Shown here: positions 23,599 through 32,793 of the stretch, one piece after another
Numbering within the stretch: position 1 is the stretch's first letter
How the letters are laid out: each line of letters starts with the position of its first letter
NCBI RefSeq assembly: GCF_024168645.1
Contig: NZ_JALJWF010000001.1
Span: 1,417,001-1,481,000, forward strand
Direction of reading: 5' to 3'
Source: Pseudomonas sp. GGS8
Lineage (GTDB): Bacteria > Pseudomonadota > Gammaproteobacteria > Pseudomonadales > Pseudomonadaceae
Length of the DNA: 64,000 bases
The notes under the pieces: generated by a model
The model's input: only the letters and a program-made list of their open reading frames with translations
Database searches by the model: none
Told to the model about the DNA's origin: nothing
Translations under genes and position numbers: made by a program

Positions 23599-23976
23599 AT
23601 GACCCAACTCCCCACCGACATCAAACTGCACAAAGCCTCGAAAACCCTGACGCTCAAATACGCGTCGGGCGAGGAGTATCACCTGCCCGCCGAATTCCTT
23701 CGCGTGCACTCCCCTTCCGCCGAGGTTCAGGGCCACGGCAAACCCATCCTGCAATTTGGCAAGATCGGCGTAGGCCTGAGCAAGGTCGAACCGGCCGGTC
23801 AGTACGCACTGAAATTGACCTTCGACGACGGCCACGACAGCGGACTGTTCACCTGGGAATATCTGTACCAGTTGGCCGTACGCCAAGAGGATCTGTGGAA
23901 CGATTATCTTGCCGAACTCAAAGCGGCTGGAAAGACCCGTGATCCGAACGAATCGGTCGTCAAGCTGATGCTCTAG
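23599..23976 (+). CDS. GBBH-like N-terminal domain protein (DUF971)
   Basis: 125 residues consisting only of the small domain found at the N-terminus of gamma-butyrobetaine hydroxylases (IKLHKASKTLTLKYASGEEY, LPAEFLRVHSPSAEV, GLFTWEYLYQL). Family members without the oxygenase part are widespread; a role in Fe-S or metal handling has been suggested for the family, but nothing here proves one. A GGCC-rich upstream stretch gives no strong ribosome site. It lies between hslU and the PHA locus, as in other Pseudomonas. Confidence 0.85.
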   Translation: MTQLPTDIKLHKASKTLTLKYASGEEYHLPAEFLRVHSPSAEVQGHGKPILQFGKIGVGLSKVEPAGQYALKLTFDDGHDSGLFTWEYLYQLAVRQEDLWNDYLAELKAAGKTRDPNESVVKLML

Positions 23977-24074
23977 GTCAGGCCTCGGGGTATTTAGAGG
24001 GCATTTTCTAATTCCATCTGTTTGAATGCTTGGCTGCCGGGTCAACGATTGGCCCGCTTGCGAAAAAAATTAAA

Positions 24075-24156
24075 CTCGGGTAACCAATGGAGCTGGCAAG
24101 TTCCGTGCAGTGCTCTCTGAACTGAAAAGCAGCTATGCAATTAACGGTCACCCGAG
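24075..24156. promoter_or_regulatory. Inverted repeat framing a putative sigma-54 promoter of phaC1
   Basis: CTCGGGTAACC at 24075-24085 and GGTCACCCGAG at 24146-24156 are inverted copies with one mismatch, 60 nt apart. Between them lies TGGCAAGTTCCGTGCA (24094-24109), with GG and GC separated by exactly 10 nt as required for a -24/-12 element. It stands 124 nt before the phaC1 ATG. RpoN dependence of PHA synthesis has been reported in Pseudomonas; for this site it is an inference. Confidence 0.5.
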
Positions 24157-24232
24157 CAGTAGTACCTGGCGTTTGCTGTGTGACTACACAGCTGGGCTCA
24201 GGTACTCGCCTCAGGACAATGGAGCGTCGTAG

Positions 24233-25912
24233 ATGAGTAACAAGCAAAACGATGACCTGAAATTCCAGGCTTCAGAAAATACCTTGGGACTGAATCCTGT
24301 TGTTGGGCTGCGTAGAAAGGATCTACTGGGCTCCGCTCGAATGGTGCTGACCCAGGCCATCAGACAACCCATCCACAGTGCCAGGCACGTCGCCCATTTC
24401 GGCATCGAACTCAAGAACGTGCTGTTCGGAAAATCCGAACTTCAGCCGCAAAGCGACGACCGCCGTTTCCTCGACCCGGCCTGGAGTCAGAACCCTCTCT
24501 ACAAACGTTATTTGCAAACTTATCTGGCGTGGCGCAAGGAGCTCCACACTTGGATCGACAAGAGCAACCTCTCGCCCAAGGACGTCGCCCGCGGGCATTT
24601 CGTGATCAACCTCATGACCGAAGCCATGGCCCCGACCAACACGGCGGCCAACCCGGCGGCGATCAAACGCTTCTTTGAAACCGGCGGCAAAAGCCTGCTC
24701 GATGGCCTCTCCCATATGGCCAAGGATCTGATCCACAACGGCGGTATGCCGAGCCAGGTCAACATGGGCGCGTTCGAAGTCGGCAAGAGCCTGGGCGTGA
24801 CCGAAGGCGCGGTGGTCTTTCGCAACGACGTGCTGGAGCTGATCCAGTACAAGCCGATCACCGAGCAAGTGCATGAACGCCCACTGCTGGTGGTGCCGCC
24901 GCAAATCAACAAGTTCTATGTTTTCGACCTCAGCCCGGACAAGAGCCTGGCGCGCTTCTGCCTGCGCAACAACGTGCAGACGTTCATCGTCAGCTGGCGC
25001 AACCCGACCAAGGAACAACGCGAGTGGGGTCTGTCGACCTACATCGAAGCGCTCAAGGAAGCGGTCGACGTGGTCACCGCGATCACCGGCAGCAAAGACG
25101 TGAACATGCTCGGTGCCTGCTCCGGCGGCATCACCTGCACCGCCCTGCTGGGTCATTACGCAGCGATCGGCGAGAAGAAGGTAAACGCCCTGACGCTGCT
25201 GGTCAGCGTGCTCGACACCACCCTCGACAGCGACGTGGCCCTGTTCGTCGACGAGCAGACCCTCGAAGCCGCCAAGCGTCATTCCTATCAGGCCGGCGTG
25301 CTGGAAGGTCGCGACATGGCGAAAGTCTTCGCCTGGATGCGCCCCAACGACCTGATCTGGAACTACTGGGTCAACAACTACCTGCTGGGCAACGAGCCAC
25401 CGGTGTTCGACATTCTGTTCTGGAACAACGACACCACTCGCCTGCCGGCCGCCTTCCACGGCGACCTGATCGAGATGTTCAAAAACAACCCATTGATCCG
25501 CCCCAACGCACTGGAAGTGTGCGGCACGCCGATCGACCTTAAACAAGTCGATGCCGACATCTTTTCCCTGGCCGGCACCAACGACCACATCACCCCGTGG
25601 AAGTCTTGCTACAAGTCGGCACAACTGTTCGGTGGCAAGGTCGAATTCGTGCTGTCCAGCAGCGGGCATATCCAGAGCATTCTGAACCCGCCCGGCAATC
25701 CGAAAGCGCGCTACATGACCAGCACCGACATGCCGGTCAAAGCCGAGGACTGGATGGAAAACTCCACCAAGCACACCGACTCCTGGTGGCTGCACTGGCA
25801 GGCGTGGCAGGCCGAGCGTTCGGGCAAACTGAAGAAGTCCCCCGCCAACCTTGGCAACAAGGCCTATCCCGCGGGTGAAGCGTCGCCAGGCACGTATGTG
25901 CATGAGCGGTAA
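24233..25912 (+). CDS. phaC1: Class II poly(3-hydroxyalkanoate) synthase 1
   Basis: 559 residues. It polymerises medium-chain (R)-3-hydroxyacyl-CoA on the granule surface. The lipase-like box GACSGG places the catalytic Cys at 296, the position known for this class. The Asp lies in LAGTNDHITPW and the His in SSSGHIQSILNPP. It is the first gene of phaC1-phaZ-phaC2-phaD, and its start ATG follows GGAGCGTCGTAG. The closely similar phaC2 lies downstream. Confidence 0.97.
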   Translation: MSNKQNDDLKFQASENTLGLNPVVGLRRKDLLGSARMVLTQAIRQPIHSARHVAHFGIELKNVLFGKSELQPQSDDRRFLDPAWSQNPLYKRYLQTYLAWRKELHTWIDKSNLSPKDVARGHFVINLMTEAMAPTNTAANPAAIKRFFETGGKSLLDGLSHMAKDLIHNGGMPSQVNMGAFEVGKSLGVTEGAVVFRNDVLELIQYKPITEQVHERPLLVVPPQINKFYVFDLSPDKSLARFCLRNNVQTFIVSWRNPTKEQREWGLSTYIEALKEAVDVVTAITGSKDVNMLGACSGGITCTALLGHYAAIGEKKVNALTLLVSVLDTTLDSDVALFVDEQTLEAAKRHSYQAGVLEGRDMAKVFAWMRPNDLIWNYWVNNYLLGNEPPVFDILFWNNDTTRLPAAFHGDLIEMFKNNPLIRPNALEVCGTPIDLKQVDADIFSLAGTNDHITPWKSCYKSAQLFGGKVEFVLSSSGHIQSILNPPGNPKARYMTSTDMPVKAEDWMENSTKHTDSWWLHWQAWQAERSGKLKKSPANLGNKAYPAGEASPGTYVHER

Positions 25913-25928
25913 CTGACACACCTCACCC

Positions 25929-26018
25929 TGTGGGAGCGAGCCTGCTCGTGATGACGGCGGTACATCCAACCATTGTGTTGACTGTCACACCGCAATCGCG
26001 AGCAGGCTCGCTCCCACA
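25929..26018. repeat. REP doublet, CGAGCAGGCTCG variant, between phaC1 and phaZ
   Basis: Inverted units at 25929-25953 and 25996-26018 with the variant core GCGAGCAGGCTCGC instead of GCGGGCTTGCCCGC. It lies inside the phaC1ZC2D operon, where it could stabilise the phaC1 message. Confidence 0.88.
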
Positions 26019-26064
26019 GTGGATGAGGAAGAATTAGAGATAGCGACCCACAGGGCCCCGAAGC

Positions 26065-26919
26065 ATGCCGCAACCGTTCGTATTTCGTACCGTCAACCTG
26101 GATGGGCAGACCCTCCGCACCGCGGTACGCCCCGGCAAGCCTCACTTGACGCCCTTGCTGATTTTCAACGGCATCGGCGCCAACCTGGAGCTGATATTTC
26201 CGTTCGTCCAGGCTCTGGATCCGGATCTGGAAGTCATCGCCTTCGACGTACCCGGTGTCGGCGGCTCATCGACGCCCAGCCGGCCGTATCGCTTTTCGGG
26301 CCTGGCGAAACTGACGGCGCGAATGCTCGACTATCTCGATTACGGGCAGGTCAATGTGATCGGCGTGTCATGGGGTGGCGCCCTGGCGCAGCAATTTGCC
26401 TATGACTATCCCGAGCGCTGCAAGAAGCTGGTGCTGGCAGCCACGGCGGCCGGCACAGTGATGGTGCCGGGCAAACCGAAAGTGCTGTGGATGATGGCCA
26501 GCCCACGACGCTACATCCAACCGTCCCATGTGATTCGCATCGCGCCGATGATCTATGGCGGCTCGTTCCGTCGCGATCCAACCCTGGCGGCCAGTCACGC
26601 CGCGCGGGTTCGCTCGGCAGGCAAACTGGGCTACTACTGGCAGCTGTTCGCCGGGTTCGGCTGGACCAGCATTCACTGGCTGCACAAGATCCAACAGCCG
26701 ACCCTGGTGCTGGCCGGCGACGACGACCCACTGATCCCGCTGATCAATATGCGCATGCTGGCCTGGCGAATTCCCAATGCCCAACTGCACATCATCGACG
26801 ACGGGCATCTGTTCTTGATTACTCGGGCCGAAGCGGTGGCACCGATCATCATGAAGTTTCTCGAAGAGGAACGTCAGCGCGCAGTGATGCATCCGCATCC
26901 GGCGCCATCGGGCAGTTGA
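26065..26919 (+). CDS. phaZ: Intracellular medium-chain PHA depolymerase
   Basis: 284 residues, alpha/beta hydrolase that releases 3-hydroxyalkanoate from stored granules. Ser102 lies in GVSWGG, the Asp in AGDDDPLIPL and the His in IIDDGHLFLI. Position between the two synthase genes is the standard Pseudomonas arrangement and permits a synthesis/degradation cycle. Confidence 0.96.
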   Translation: MPQPFVFRTVNLDGQTLRTAVRPGKPHLTPLLIFNGIGANLELIFPFVQALDPDLEVIAFDVPGVGGSSTPSRPYRFSGLAKLTARMLDYLDYGQVNVIGVSWGGALAQQFAYDYPERCKKLVLAATAAGTVMVPGKPKVLWMMASPRRYIQPSHVIRIAPMIYGGSFRRDPTLAASHAARVRSAGKLGYYWQLFAGFGWTSIHWLHKIQQPTLVLAGDDDPLIPLINMRMLAWRIPNAQLHIIDDGHLFLITRAEAVAPIIMKFLEEERQRAVMHPHPAPSGS

Positions 26920-27047
26920 CCGCCCCGGCTTTGGTTCAGGAAAAGAGCGTCGACAGGACGTCGTACCGCGCAACAATCCGCAACAACGTCTATGGTGTTT
27001 TGTTCGGTGAGTTTGTTTTTGGCCTGATGACGAAGGAGTGTTGACTC

Positions 27048-28730
27048 ATGCGCGACAAACCAGCGAAGGGCTCCTCGCCCACTCCCGCTGCATTCATTAA
27101 CGCACAGAGTGCGGTTACCGGTCTGCGCGGCCGGGACTTGCTTTCAACCTTGCGCAGCCTGGCCGCCCACGGCCTGCGCAATCCGGTGTACACGGCCCGG
27201 CACGCCTTGAAACTGGGCGGCCAGCTCGGCCGCGTGCTGTTGGGTGAGACCCTGCACCCGATCAATCCGCAAGACAGTCGCTTTGCCGACCCGACGTGGA
27301 GCCTCAACCCTTTTTATCGTCGCAGCTTGCAGGCCTACCTGAGTTGGCAGAAGGAGGTCAAAAACTGGATCGACGAGAGCAACTTGAGCCCGGACGACCG
27401 CGCCCGCGCCCACTTTGCCTTTGCCTTGATCAACGATGCCGTGGCGCCGTCCAACACCCTGCTCAATCCGCTGGCGATCAAGGAGATCTTCAACTCCGGC
27501 GGTCACAGTCTGGTGCGGGGTATCGGCCACCTGCTTGACGACTTGCTGCACAACGACGGTTTGCCCAGACAAGTCACCAGGCAAGCGTTCGAGGTGGGCA
27601 AGACAGTCGCCACCACCACCGGCTCCGTGGTGTTTCGCAATGAGCTGCTGGAACTGATCCAGTACAAGCCAATGAGCGAAAAACAGTATTCCAAACCGTT
27701 GCTGATCGTGCCGCCACAGATCAACAAGTTCTACATTTTCGACTTGAGCCCCAACAACAGCTTCGTCCAGTTCGCCCTTAAAAACGGCTTGCAGACCTTC
27801 ATCATCAGCTGGCGTAACCCCGATGTGCGTCACCGCGAATGGGGGCTGTCGTCTTACGTCCAAGCCGCCGAAGAAGCCATGAATGTATGCCGGGCGATCA
27901 CCGGTGCGCGCGAGGTCAACCTGATGGGCGCCTGCGCTGGCGGGCTGACCATCGCCGCGCTGCAAGGGCACTTGCAGGCCAAGCGACAACTACGGCGGGT
28001 GTCCAGCGCGACCTATCTGGTGAGCCTGCTCGACAGTCAGATTGAAAGCCCGGCAACCCTCTTCGTCGATGAACAGACCCTGGAAGCGGCCAAGCGCCGC
28101 TCGTATCAGAAGGGCGTTCTGGAAGGTCGCGACATGGCCAGGGTTTTTGCCTGGATGCGCCCCAACGACTTGATCTGGAATTACTTCGTCAATAACTACC
28201 TGTTGGGCAAAGAGCCGGCGGCGTTCGACATCCTCTACTGGAACAATGACAACACACGCCTGCCGGCAGCGTTTCATGGCGACCTGCTGGATTTCTTCAA
28301 GCACAACCCGCTGAATCATCCGGGCGGACTGGAAGTGTGCGGCACACCGATCGACCTGCAGAAAGTCACCGTCGACAGTTTCAGCGTGGCCGGCATGAAC
28401 GATCACATCACCCCGTGGGATGCGGTGTATCGCTCGACCTTGCTGCTGGGTGGCGAGCGGCGCTTCGTGCTGTCCAGCAGCGGCCATGTGCAGAGCATTC
28501 TCAACCCGCCGCACAATTCGAAAGCCAACTACGTCGAGAACCTGAAACTGAGCAGCGACCCGCGGGCCTGGTATTACGACGCTAAACGCGTCGATGGCAG
28601 TTGGTGGACGCAATGGCTGAGCTGGATTCAGGAACGCTCCGGCGCACTGCGCGAAACCCAGATGACCCTCGGCAACCAGAACTATCCACCGATGGAGGCG
28701 GCACCCGGTACTTACGTGCGCGTGCGCTGA
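27048..28730 (+). CDS. phaC2: Class II poly(3-hydroxyalkanoate) synthase 2
   Basis: 560 residues, colinear with PhaC1. Catalytic Cys is again residue 296, in GACAGG (PhaC1 has GACSGG). The Asp is in VAGMNDHITPW and the His in SSSGHVQSILNPP. It has a good ribosome site GAAGGAG. Many differences lie in the N-terminal 60 residues, the region that affects granule binding and substrate range. Confidence 0.96.
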   Translation: MRDKPAKGSSPTPAAFINAQSAVTGLRGRDLLSTLRSLAAHGLRNPVYTARHALKLGGQLGRVLLGETLHPINPQDSRFADPTWSLNPFYRRSLQAYLSWQKEVKNWIDESNLSPDDRARAHFAFALINDAVAPSNTLLNPLAIKEIFNSGGHSLVRGIGHLLDDLLHNDGLPRQVTRQAFEVGKTVATTTGSVVFRNELLELIQYKPMSEKQYSKPLLIVPPQINKFYIFDLSPNNSFVQFALKNGLQTFIISWRNPDVRHREWGLSSYVQAAEEAMNVCRAITGAREVNLMGACAGGLTIAALQGHLQAKRQLRRVSSATYLVSLLDSQIESPATLFVDEQTLEAAKRRSYQKGVLEGRDMARVFAWMRPNDLIWNYFVNNYLLGKEPAAFDILYWNNDNTRLPAAFHGDLLDFFKHNPLNHPGGLEVCGTPIDLQKVTVDSFSVAGMNDHITPWDAVYRSTLLLGGERRFVLSSSGHVQSILNPPHNSKANYVENLKLSSDPRAWYYDAKRVDGSWWTQWLSWIQERSGALRETQMTLGNQNYPPMEAAPGTYVRVR

Positions 28731-28740
28731 CGTTCAACGA

Positions 28741-28764
28741 ACCACGGCCGACAATGGCCGTGGT
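28741..28764 (+). terminator. Hairpin between phaC2 and phaD
   Basis: A 9-bp perfect stem ACCACGGCC/GGCCGTGGT with loop GACAAT begins 10 nt after the phaC2 stop. There is no T-run. It could lower read-through into phaD or be an mRNA-processing signal. Confidence 0.45.
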
Positions 28765-28789
28765 CTGACTCGACCATTAAGAAGACTGG

Positions 28790-29407
28790 ATGAAAACCCG
28801 CGACCGGATTCTCGAATGTGCCCTGCAGTTGTTCAATCAGAAGGGCGAACCGAACGTTTCCACCATGGAGGTGGCCAACGAAATGGGCATCAGCCCGGGC
28901 AACCTCTACTACCACTTCCACGGCAAGGAGCCGCTGATCCTGGGGCTGTTCGAACGCTTCCAGACCGAACTGACGCCCTTGCTCGATCCACCGTCCGATG
29001 TGGAATTGGCCCCCGAAGATTACTGGCTGTTCCTGCACCTGATCGTCGAACGCCTGGCCCAATACCGGTTTCTGTTCCAGGACCTGTCGAACCTTGCCGG
29101 CCGCCTGCCGAAACTGGCCAAGGGGATACGCAACCTGCTCAATGCGTTGAAGCGCACACTGGCTTCATTGCTGGCGCAGTTGAAGGCTCTGGGGCAGTTG
29201 GTCAGTGACACCCAGGCGCTGGGGCAACTGGTGGAACAAATCACCATGACCTTGCTGTTCTCGCTGGACTATCAGCGGATTCTCGACCGTGAAGGTGAAG
29301 TGCGACTGGTGGTGTACCAGATCATGATGCTGGTGGCGCCGCATTTGTTGCCGCCGGTGAAAGTCGCGACCGAGCGGTTGGCGTTGCAGTATCTGGAAGA
29401 GCATTAA
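28790..29407 (+). CDS. phaD: TetR-family regulator of the PHA locus
   Basis: 205 residues. The N-terminal helix-turn-helix (residues 5-50: ILECALQLFNQKGEPNVSTM, MGISPGNLYYHFHGKEPLI) is followed by an all-helical ligand-binding domain. PhaD of P. putida activates phaC1 and phaI promoters. The ribosome site (AAGAAGAC) is poor. Confidence 0.93.
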   Translation: MKTRDRILECALQLFNQKGEPNVSTMEVANEMGISPGNLYYHFHGKEPLILGLFERFQTELTPLLDPPSDVELAPEDYWLFLHLIVERLAQYRFLFQDLSNLAGRLPKLAKGIRNLLNALKRTLASLLAQLKALGQLVSDTQALGQLVEQITMTLLFSLDYQRILDREGEVRLVVYQIMMLVAPHLLPPVKVATERLALQYLEEH

Positions 29408-29427
29408 GATCTTTTCAACGCTCAAAC

Positions 29428-29463
29428 AAAAACGCCCGACCTTTACAGGCCGGGCGTTTTTTT
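29428..29463. terminator. Bidirectional terminator between convergent phaD and phaF
   Basis: AAAAACGCCCGACC pairs with GGCCGGGCGTTTTT around loop TTTACA, with an A-run on one side and seven T on the other. It serves both converging genes. Confidence 0.88.
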
Positions 29464-29475
29464 GCGTCCTGGAAA

Positions 29476-30285
29476 TCAGGACTGACTGGTTGGCGCCGAT
29501 GGAGTCGGTGCGACAGTCGGGGTTACAGCAGGGGTCGGCGCAGTGCCGGAGTTTGCCGTACTGACCGGGGTTACCGGCTTGGCGGCAGCCACTGCTGGTT
29601 TCGGGGCGACCGCTTTCGGGGCTGCCGGTTTTTTCACTGCTGGTTTTTTCGCAGCAGCGGGTTTGGCCGCTGCGGTTTTAGCTGCAGGCTTGGCCGCCGG
29701 TTTAGCGGCTGGTTTAGCAGCAGCTTTTGCAGCGGGTTTAGCGGCCGCTTTGGCTGCAGGTTTCGCAGCAGCAGTTTTGGCTGCAGGTTTCGCGGCAGCC
29801 TTGGCCAATGGTTTGGCAGCGCTTTTAGCTGCCGGTTTGGCCGCCGCGGTTTTCGCCGCAACAGGCGCAACCTTGGCACCGGTGAGTTTTTCGATTTGCT
29901 TGGTCAGGGTATCGACCTTGCTGTGCAGTGCTTTGACTTCATTGCGGCTCGGCACACCCAGGCGCGAAATGGCGCTGTTCAGGCGCTTGTCGAAAGCCCC
30001 TTCCAGCTCATCCCACTTGCCCAGTGCGCGATCTTTCACGCCGCTGATGCGCGACTTGGCCGACGAAGCGGAGTCCTTGGCAGCATCGACTTTCTTGCCG
30101 ACAGCGCTCTTGGTGAGCTTCTCGGCTTTCTCGCCGTCCTTAACCAATGCATCGAAGAGTTTGCTGCCGTCAGAATCAATCTTCGAGTACACGCCTAAAC
30201 CAGCCAGCCAGATCTTGCGGGAGTAGTCTTCGACCTTCCCGATCCACGAGCTGCCTTCTTTTTCAGTATTCTTTTTGCCAGCCAT
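29476..30285 (-). CDS. phaF: PHA granule-associated phasin PhaF with histone-like tail
   Basis: 269 residues from ATG 30285 (MAGKKNTEKEGSSWIGKVED), which has a strong AAGGAGAAC site. Residues 1-140 are the phasin domain with an amphipathic helix and a leucine-zipper-like stretch (HSKVDTLTKQIEKL). The rest is a low-complexity Lys/Ala/Pro tail made of AAKPAAK repeats that resembles histone H1 and binds DNA in the family. It links granules to the nucleoid during division. The tail codons are highly repetitive, so length may vary between strains. Confidence 0.95.
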   Translation of the reverse strand: MAGKKNTEKEGSSWIGKVEDYSRKIWLAGLGVYSKIDSDGSKLFDALVKDGEKAEKLTKSAVGKKVDAAKDSASSAKSRISGVKDRALGKWDELEGAFDKRLNSAISRLGVPSRNEVKALHSKVDTLTKQIEKLTGAKVAPVAAKTAAAKPAAKSAAKPLAKAAAKPAAKTAAAKPAAKAAAKPAAKAAAKPAAKPAAKPAAKTAAAKPAAAKKPAVKKPAAPKAVAPKPAVAAAKPVTPVSTANSGTAPTPAVTPTVAPTPSAPTSQS

Positions 30286-30295
30286 CCCGTTCTCC

Positions 30296-30718
30296 TTAAG
30301 ATTTACGCGCGACACGTTCGAGCAATGCTGTCAGCTCATCGAGCTTAGCAGAGAGTGTCTCCACGTCATGTTTAGACGGAATGCCGATACGATTCAAGGC
30401 ACTTGCGATACGCGTATCGAAAGCCTTCTCGACTTTGTCGAGTTGAAGTTCGACTTTGCCTTTGAAAGTAGTCACTTCACTCTTGGCTTCATCGATCTCG
30501 GCATTAGCCGCTTCAAGTTTCTCAGCAACTACTTTTTTTCCTTTCTTTTCAACAGCTTGACCAGCCTTGATCAACTCTTGAACGTACTCGCCACCCTCTT
30601 GACCGACCTTGGTGTAAGCACCCAGGCTCGCCAGCCAGATCTTGCGGGCATACGATTTGACGTCGTTCAGAGTGCTGGTCTCAACGTCGACTTTTTTCTT
30701 CAAAATAACTTTGGCCAT
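30296..30718 (-). CDS. phaI: PHA granule-associated phasin PhaI
   Basis: 140 residues from ATG 30718 (MAKVILKKKVDVETSTLNDV). It is similar to the phasin half of PhaF (YARKIWLASLGAYTKVG against YSRKIWLAGLGVYSKI) and lacks the basic tail. It coats the granule surface. It lies 10 nt upstream of phaF, forming the phaIF operon. Confidence 0.95.
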   Translation of the reverse strand: MAKVILKKKVDVETSTLNDVKSYARKIWLASLGAYTKVGQEGGEYVQELIKAGQAVEKKGKKVVAEKLEAANAEIDEAKSEVTTFKGKVELQLDKVEKAFDTRIASALNRIGIPSKHDVETLSAKLDELTALLERVARKS

Positions 30719-30851
30719 GGTCCACCTCACGCGCAGAAGGGTTGAGGAACTGCCCGCGAAAGTGTCGGGCTCAGGCACAAAGTAGGGAGAAAAATTAGAA
30801 ACAGCACCCTAACAAATGACATAAACAAGTAGGTAGGAACGCCACCGAACC

Positions 30852-30943
30852 TGTGGGAGCGGGCTTGCCCGCGAAGGGGTCGGTACATCCACCACATATT
30901 CTGTGACTGGAACACTGCCTTCGCGGGCAAGCCCGCTCCCACA
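30852..30943. repeat. REP doublet (REPIN) upstream of phaI
   Basis: Units at 30852-30874 and 30920-30943 in inverted orientation, core GCGGGCTTGCCCGC. It lies between the PHA-region gene and phaI, on the same strand as both. Confidence 0.9.
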
Positions 30944-30970
30944 GAGATCGCATTTCACGATTAGATCGAG

Positions 30971-31246
30971 TTACGCGAGGGCTTTGTCGAGAGCCCTTTC
31001 GATTTCCGATTTGATGGTGCCGCTCATGGCGGACATCAACAGCCCCAGTTCGACATCGACCCTGATCGAATCCTCGCCCACATGCACCGCGCCTTTCACA
31101 CCGGAACGCTTGAGGTTCAGGGTGTCGCCGGACCACTGCGGCTCCAGGCCATATTGATCGGACAACTTCTGCGCCAACTTGTCGGCCTTCTCGCGGGCCG
31201 CTTCCTTACCCAGGCCGTGGGCACGCTCAACACTGATATGGGCCAT
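30971..31246 (-). CDS. PHA-system family protein (small, unknown role)
   Basis: 91 residues, matching the small protein family found beside PHA genes (begins MAHISVERAHGLGKEAAREK; contains VDVELGLLMSAMSGTIKSEI). It has no signal peptide or membrane segment. It lies upstream of phaIF on the same strand, separated by the REP doublet, and divergent from ubiE. Function not established. Confidence 0.8.
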   Translation of the reverse strand: MAHISVERAHGLGKEAAREKADKLAQKLSDQYGLEPQWSGDTLNLKRSGVKGAVHVGEDSIRVDVELGLLMSAMSGTIKSEIERALDKALA

Positions 31247-31399
31247 CGAATGACTCCTGCTTTATGAATACTTCCTGAGGCATCTTGACCGTTACTGCGT
31301 CAAAACGTCCCGGCTTCTCTATATCTTACCTTCAGCCTTGCCAAGACAAAGCAGGCCACCGGGATTAGAATGCCCGCATTCTCTTTTGGTGACAGCGAT

Positions 31400-32170
31400 A
31401 TGACTGATCAGCGCAAAGGCAGCGATGCCGAACCCACCACTCACTTCGGCTTCAAAAACGTTCCGGAAAGCCAGAAAGCGGAAAAAGTCGCCGAGGTTTT
31501 CCACTCGGTAGCCGCCAAGTACGACTTGATGAACGACCTCCTGTCGGGCGGCATGCACCGTCTGTGGAAGCGTTTCGCGATTGAACTGTCGGGCGTGCGT
31601 GCCGGTAACCGCGTGCTGGACATCGCCGGCGGCACTGGCGACCTGACCAAAAAGTTTTCGCATCTTGTGGGACCGACTGGTCAGGTAGTGTTGGCCGACA
31701 TCAACGAATCCATGCTCAAGGTCGGTCGTGACCGCCTGCTGGATCTGGGTGTGTCCGGCAATGTCGAATTCGTCCAGGCCGACGCTGAAAAGCTGCCCTT
31801 CCCGGACAACCACTTCGACTGCGTGACCATCGCTTTCGGCCTGCGCAACGTGACGCATAAAGAAGACGCCCTGCGCTCGATGCTGCGCGTGCTCAAGCCC
31901 GGCGGTCGTCTGCTGGTGCTGGAGTTCTCCAAGCCGACCAACGCTCTGATGTCCAAAGCCTACGATGCCTATTCGTTCGCCTTCATGCCGTTGATGGGCA
32001 AGCTGATCACCAATGACTCGGAAAGCTATCGCTACCTGGCCGAATCGATCCGCATGCACCCGAATCAGGAAACCCTGAAGTCGATGATGGTCGAGGCCGG
32101 TTTCGACCGCGTGACCTACCACAACATGACCGCTGGCATCGTCGCCCTGCACCGCGGCATCAAACCCTGA
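31400..32170 (+). CDS. ubiE: Ubiquinone/menaquinone C-methyltransferase
   Basis: 256 residues from ATG 31400 ([20 protein letters not shown]), matching the family length; the frame extends 10 codons upstream. It performs the SAM-dependent C-methylation in ubiquinone synthesis. SAM motif I is [12 protein letters not shown], and the later motifs are [20 protein letters not shown] and [15 protein letters not shown]. Its stop overlaps the ubiJ start. Confidence 0.96.
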   Translation: MTDQRKGSDAEPTTHFGFKNVPESQKAEKVAEVFHSVAAKYDLMNDLLSGGMHRLWKRFAIELSGVRAGNRVLDIAGGTGDLTKKFSHLVGPTGQVVLADINESMLKVGRDRLLDLGVSGNVEFVQADAEKLPFPDNHFDCVTIAFGLRNVTHKEDALRSMLRVLKPGGRLLVLEFSKPTNALMSKAYDAYSFAFMPLMGKLITNDSESYRYLAESIRMHPNQETLKSMMVEAGFDRVTYHNMTAGIVALHRGIKP

Positions 32171-32793
32171 TGTTGCTGGCCGGCCTGCTCGCCAGCGTTG
32201 AGCTCGGTCTGAACCGGGTGCTGCGTCTCGACAGCACGGCGCTGCCACGGCTGGCGCATTTGAGTGGCAAGGTAATTGCCGTCGACTGCCGCAGCCCGGC
32301 GCTGCAAGTGTTCATCCTGCCCAGCGATGAAGGCCTGATGCTCGCCTCCCAGTGGGAAACCGGTGCCGACTGCACCTTGCGCGCACCGGCCTCAAGCCTG
32401 CTGAAACTGGCGACGAGCAAAGACAAGACTTCCGTGCTGCATGGCCCGGAAGTGGAACTCGACGGCGACAGCGGCGTACTGCTGGAACTCGCGGCGATCC
32501 TGCAGGACCTTGAGCTGGACTGGGAGTACGAACTCTCACGCTGGCTGGGACCTGTGGCCACGCAACTGGTTGGCGGTCACCTGCGCAGTCGTGCACGCTG
32601 GTATCAGCAAGGGTTCGCCAGCCTCAACCAGAACCTGGGCGAGTACCTGGCCGAAGAATCGCGCACCCTCGTCGGTCAGCGCGAAGCCGAAGCCCGTTTC
32701 AGTGAACTGGACCAGATCAAGCTCGATCTGGAACGACTCGAGGCGCGTTTCGAGCGCCTTTCCCGATCCCTCGACCCAAGCGATAACGCATGA
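32170..32793 (+). CDS. ubiJ: Ubiquinone biosynthesis accessory factor UbiJ
   Basis: 207 residues. An SCP2 lipid-binding domain at about 15-120 is followed by a helical, coiled-coil C-terminus ([20 protein letters not shown]). UbiJ helps the soluble Ubi complex handle the lipid intermediates. Start and stop overlap ubiE (TGATG) and ubiB (ATGA). Confidence 0.92.
   Translation: MLLAGLLASVELGLNRVLRLDSTALPRLAHLSGKVIAVDCRSPALQVFILPSDEGLMLASQWETGADCTLRAPASSLLKLATSKDKTSVLHGPEVELDGDSGVLLELAAILQDLELDWEYELSRWLGPVATQLVGGHLRSRARWYQQGFASLNQNLGEYLAEESRTLVGQREAEARFSELDQIKLDLERLEARFERLSRSLDPSDNA

Noticed and set aside
24323..25969. 548-codon open frame on the minus strand
   Set aside because: Antisense shadow of phaC1.
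29634..29879. Repetitive Lys/Ala/Pro stretch as a tandem DNA repeat or CRISPR
   Set aside because: The repeats are in-frame AAKPAAK codons of the PhaF tail and have no unique spacers.
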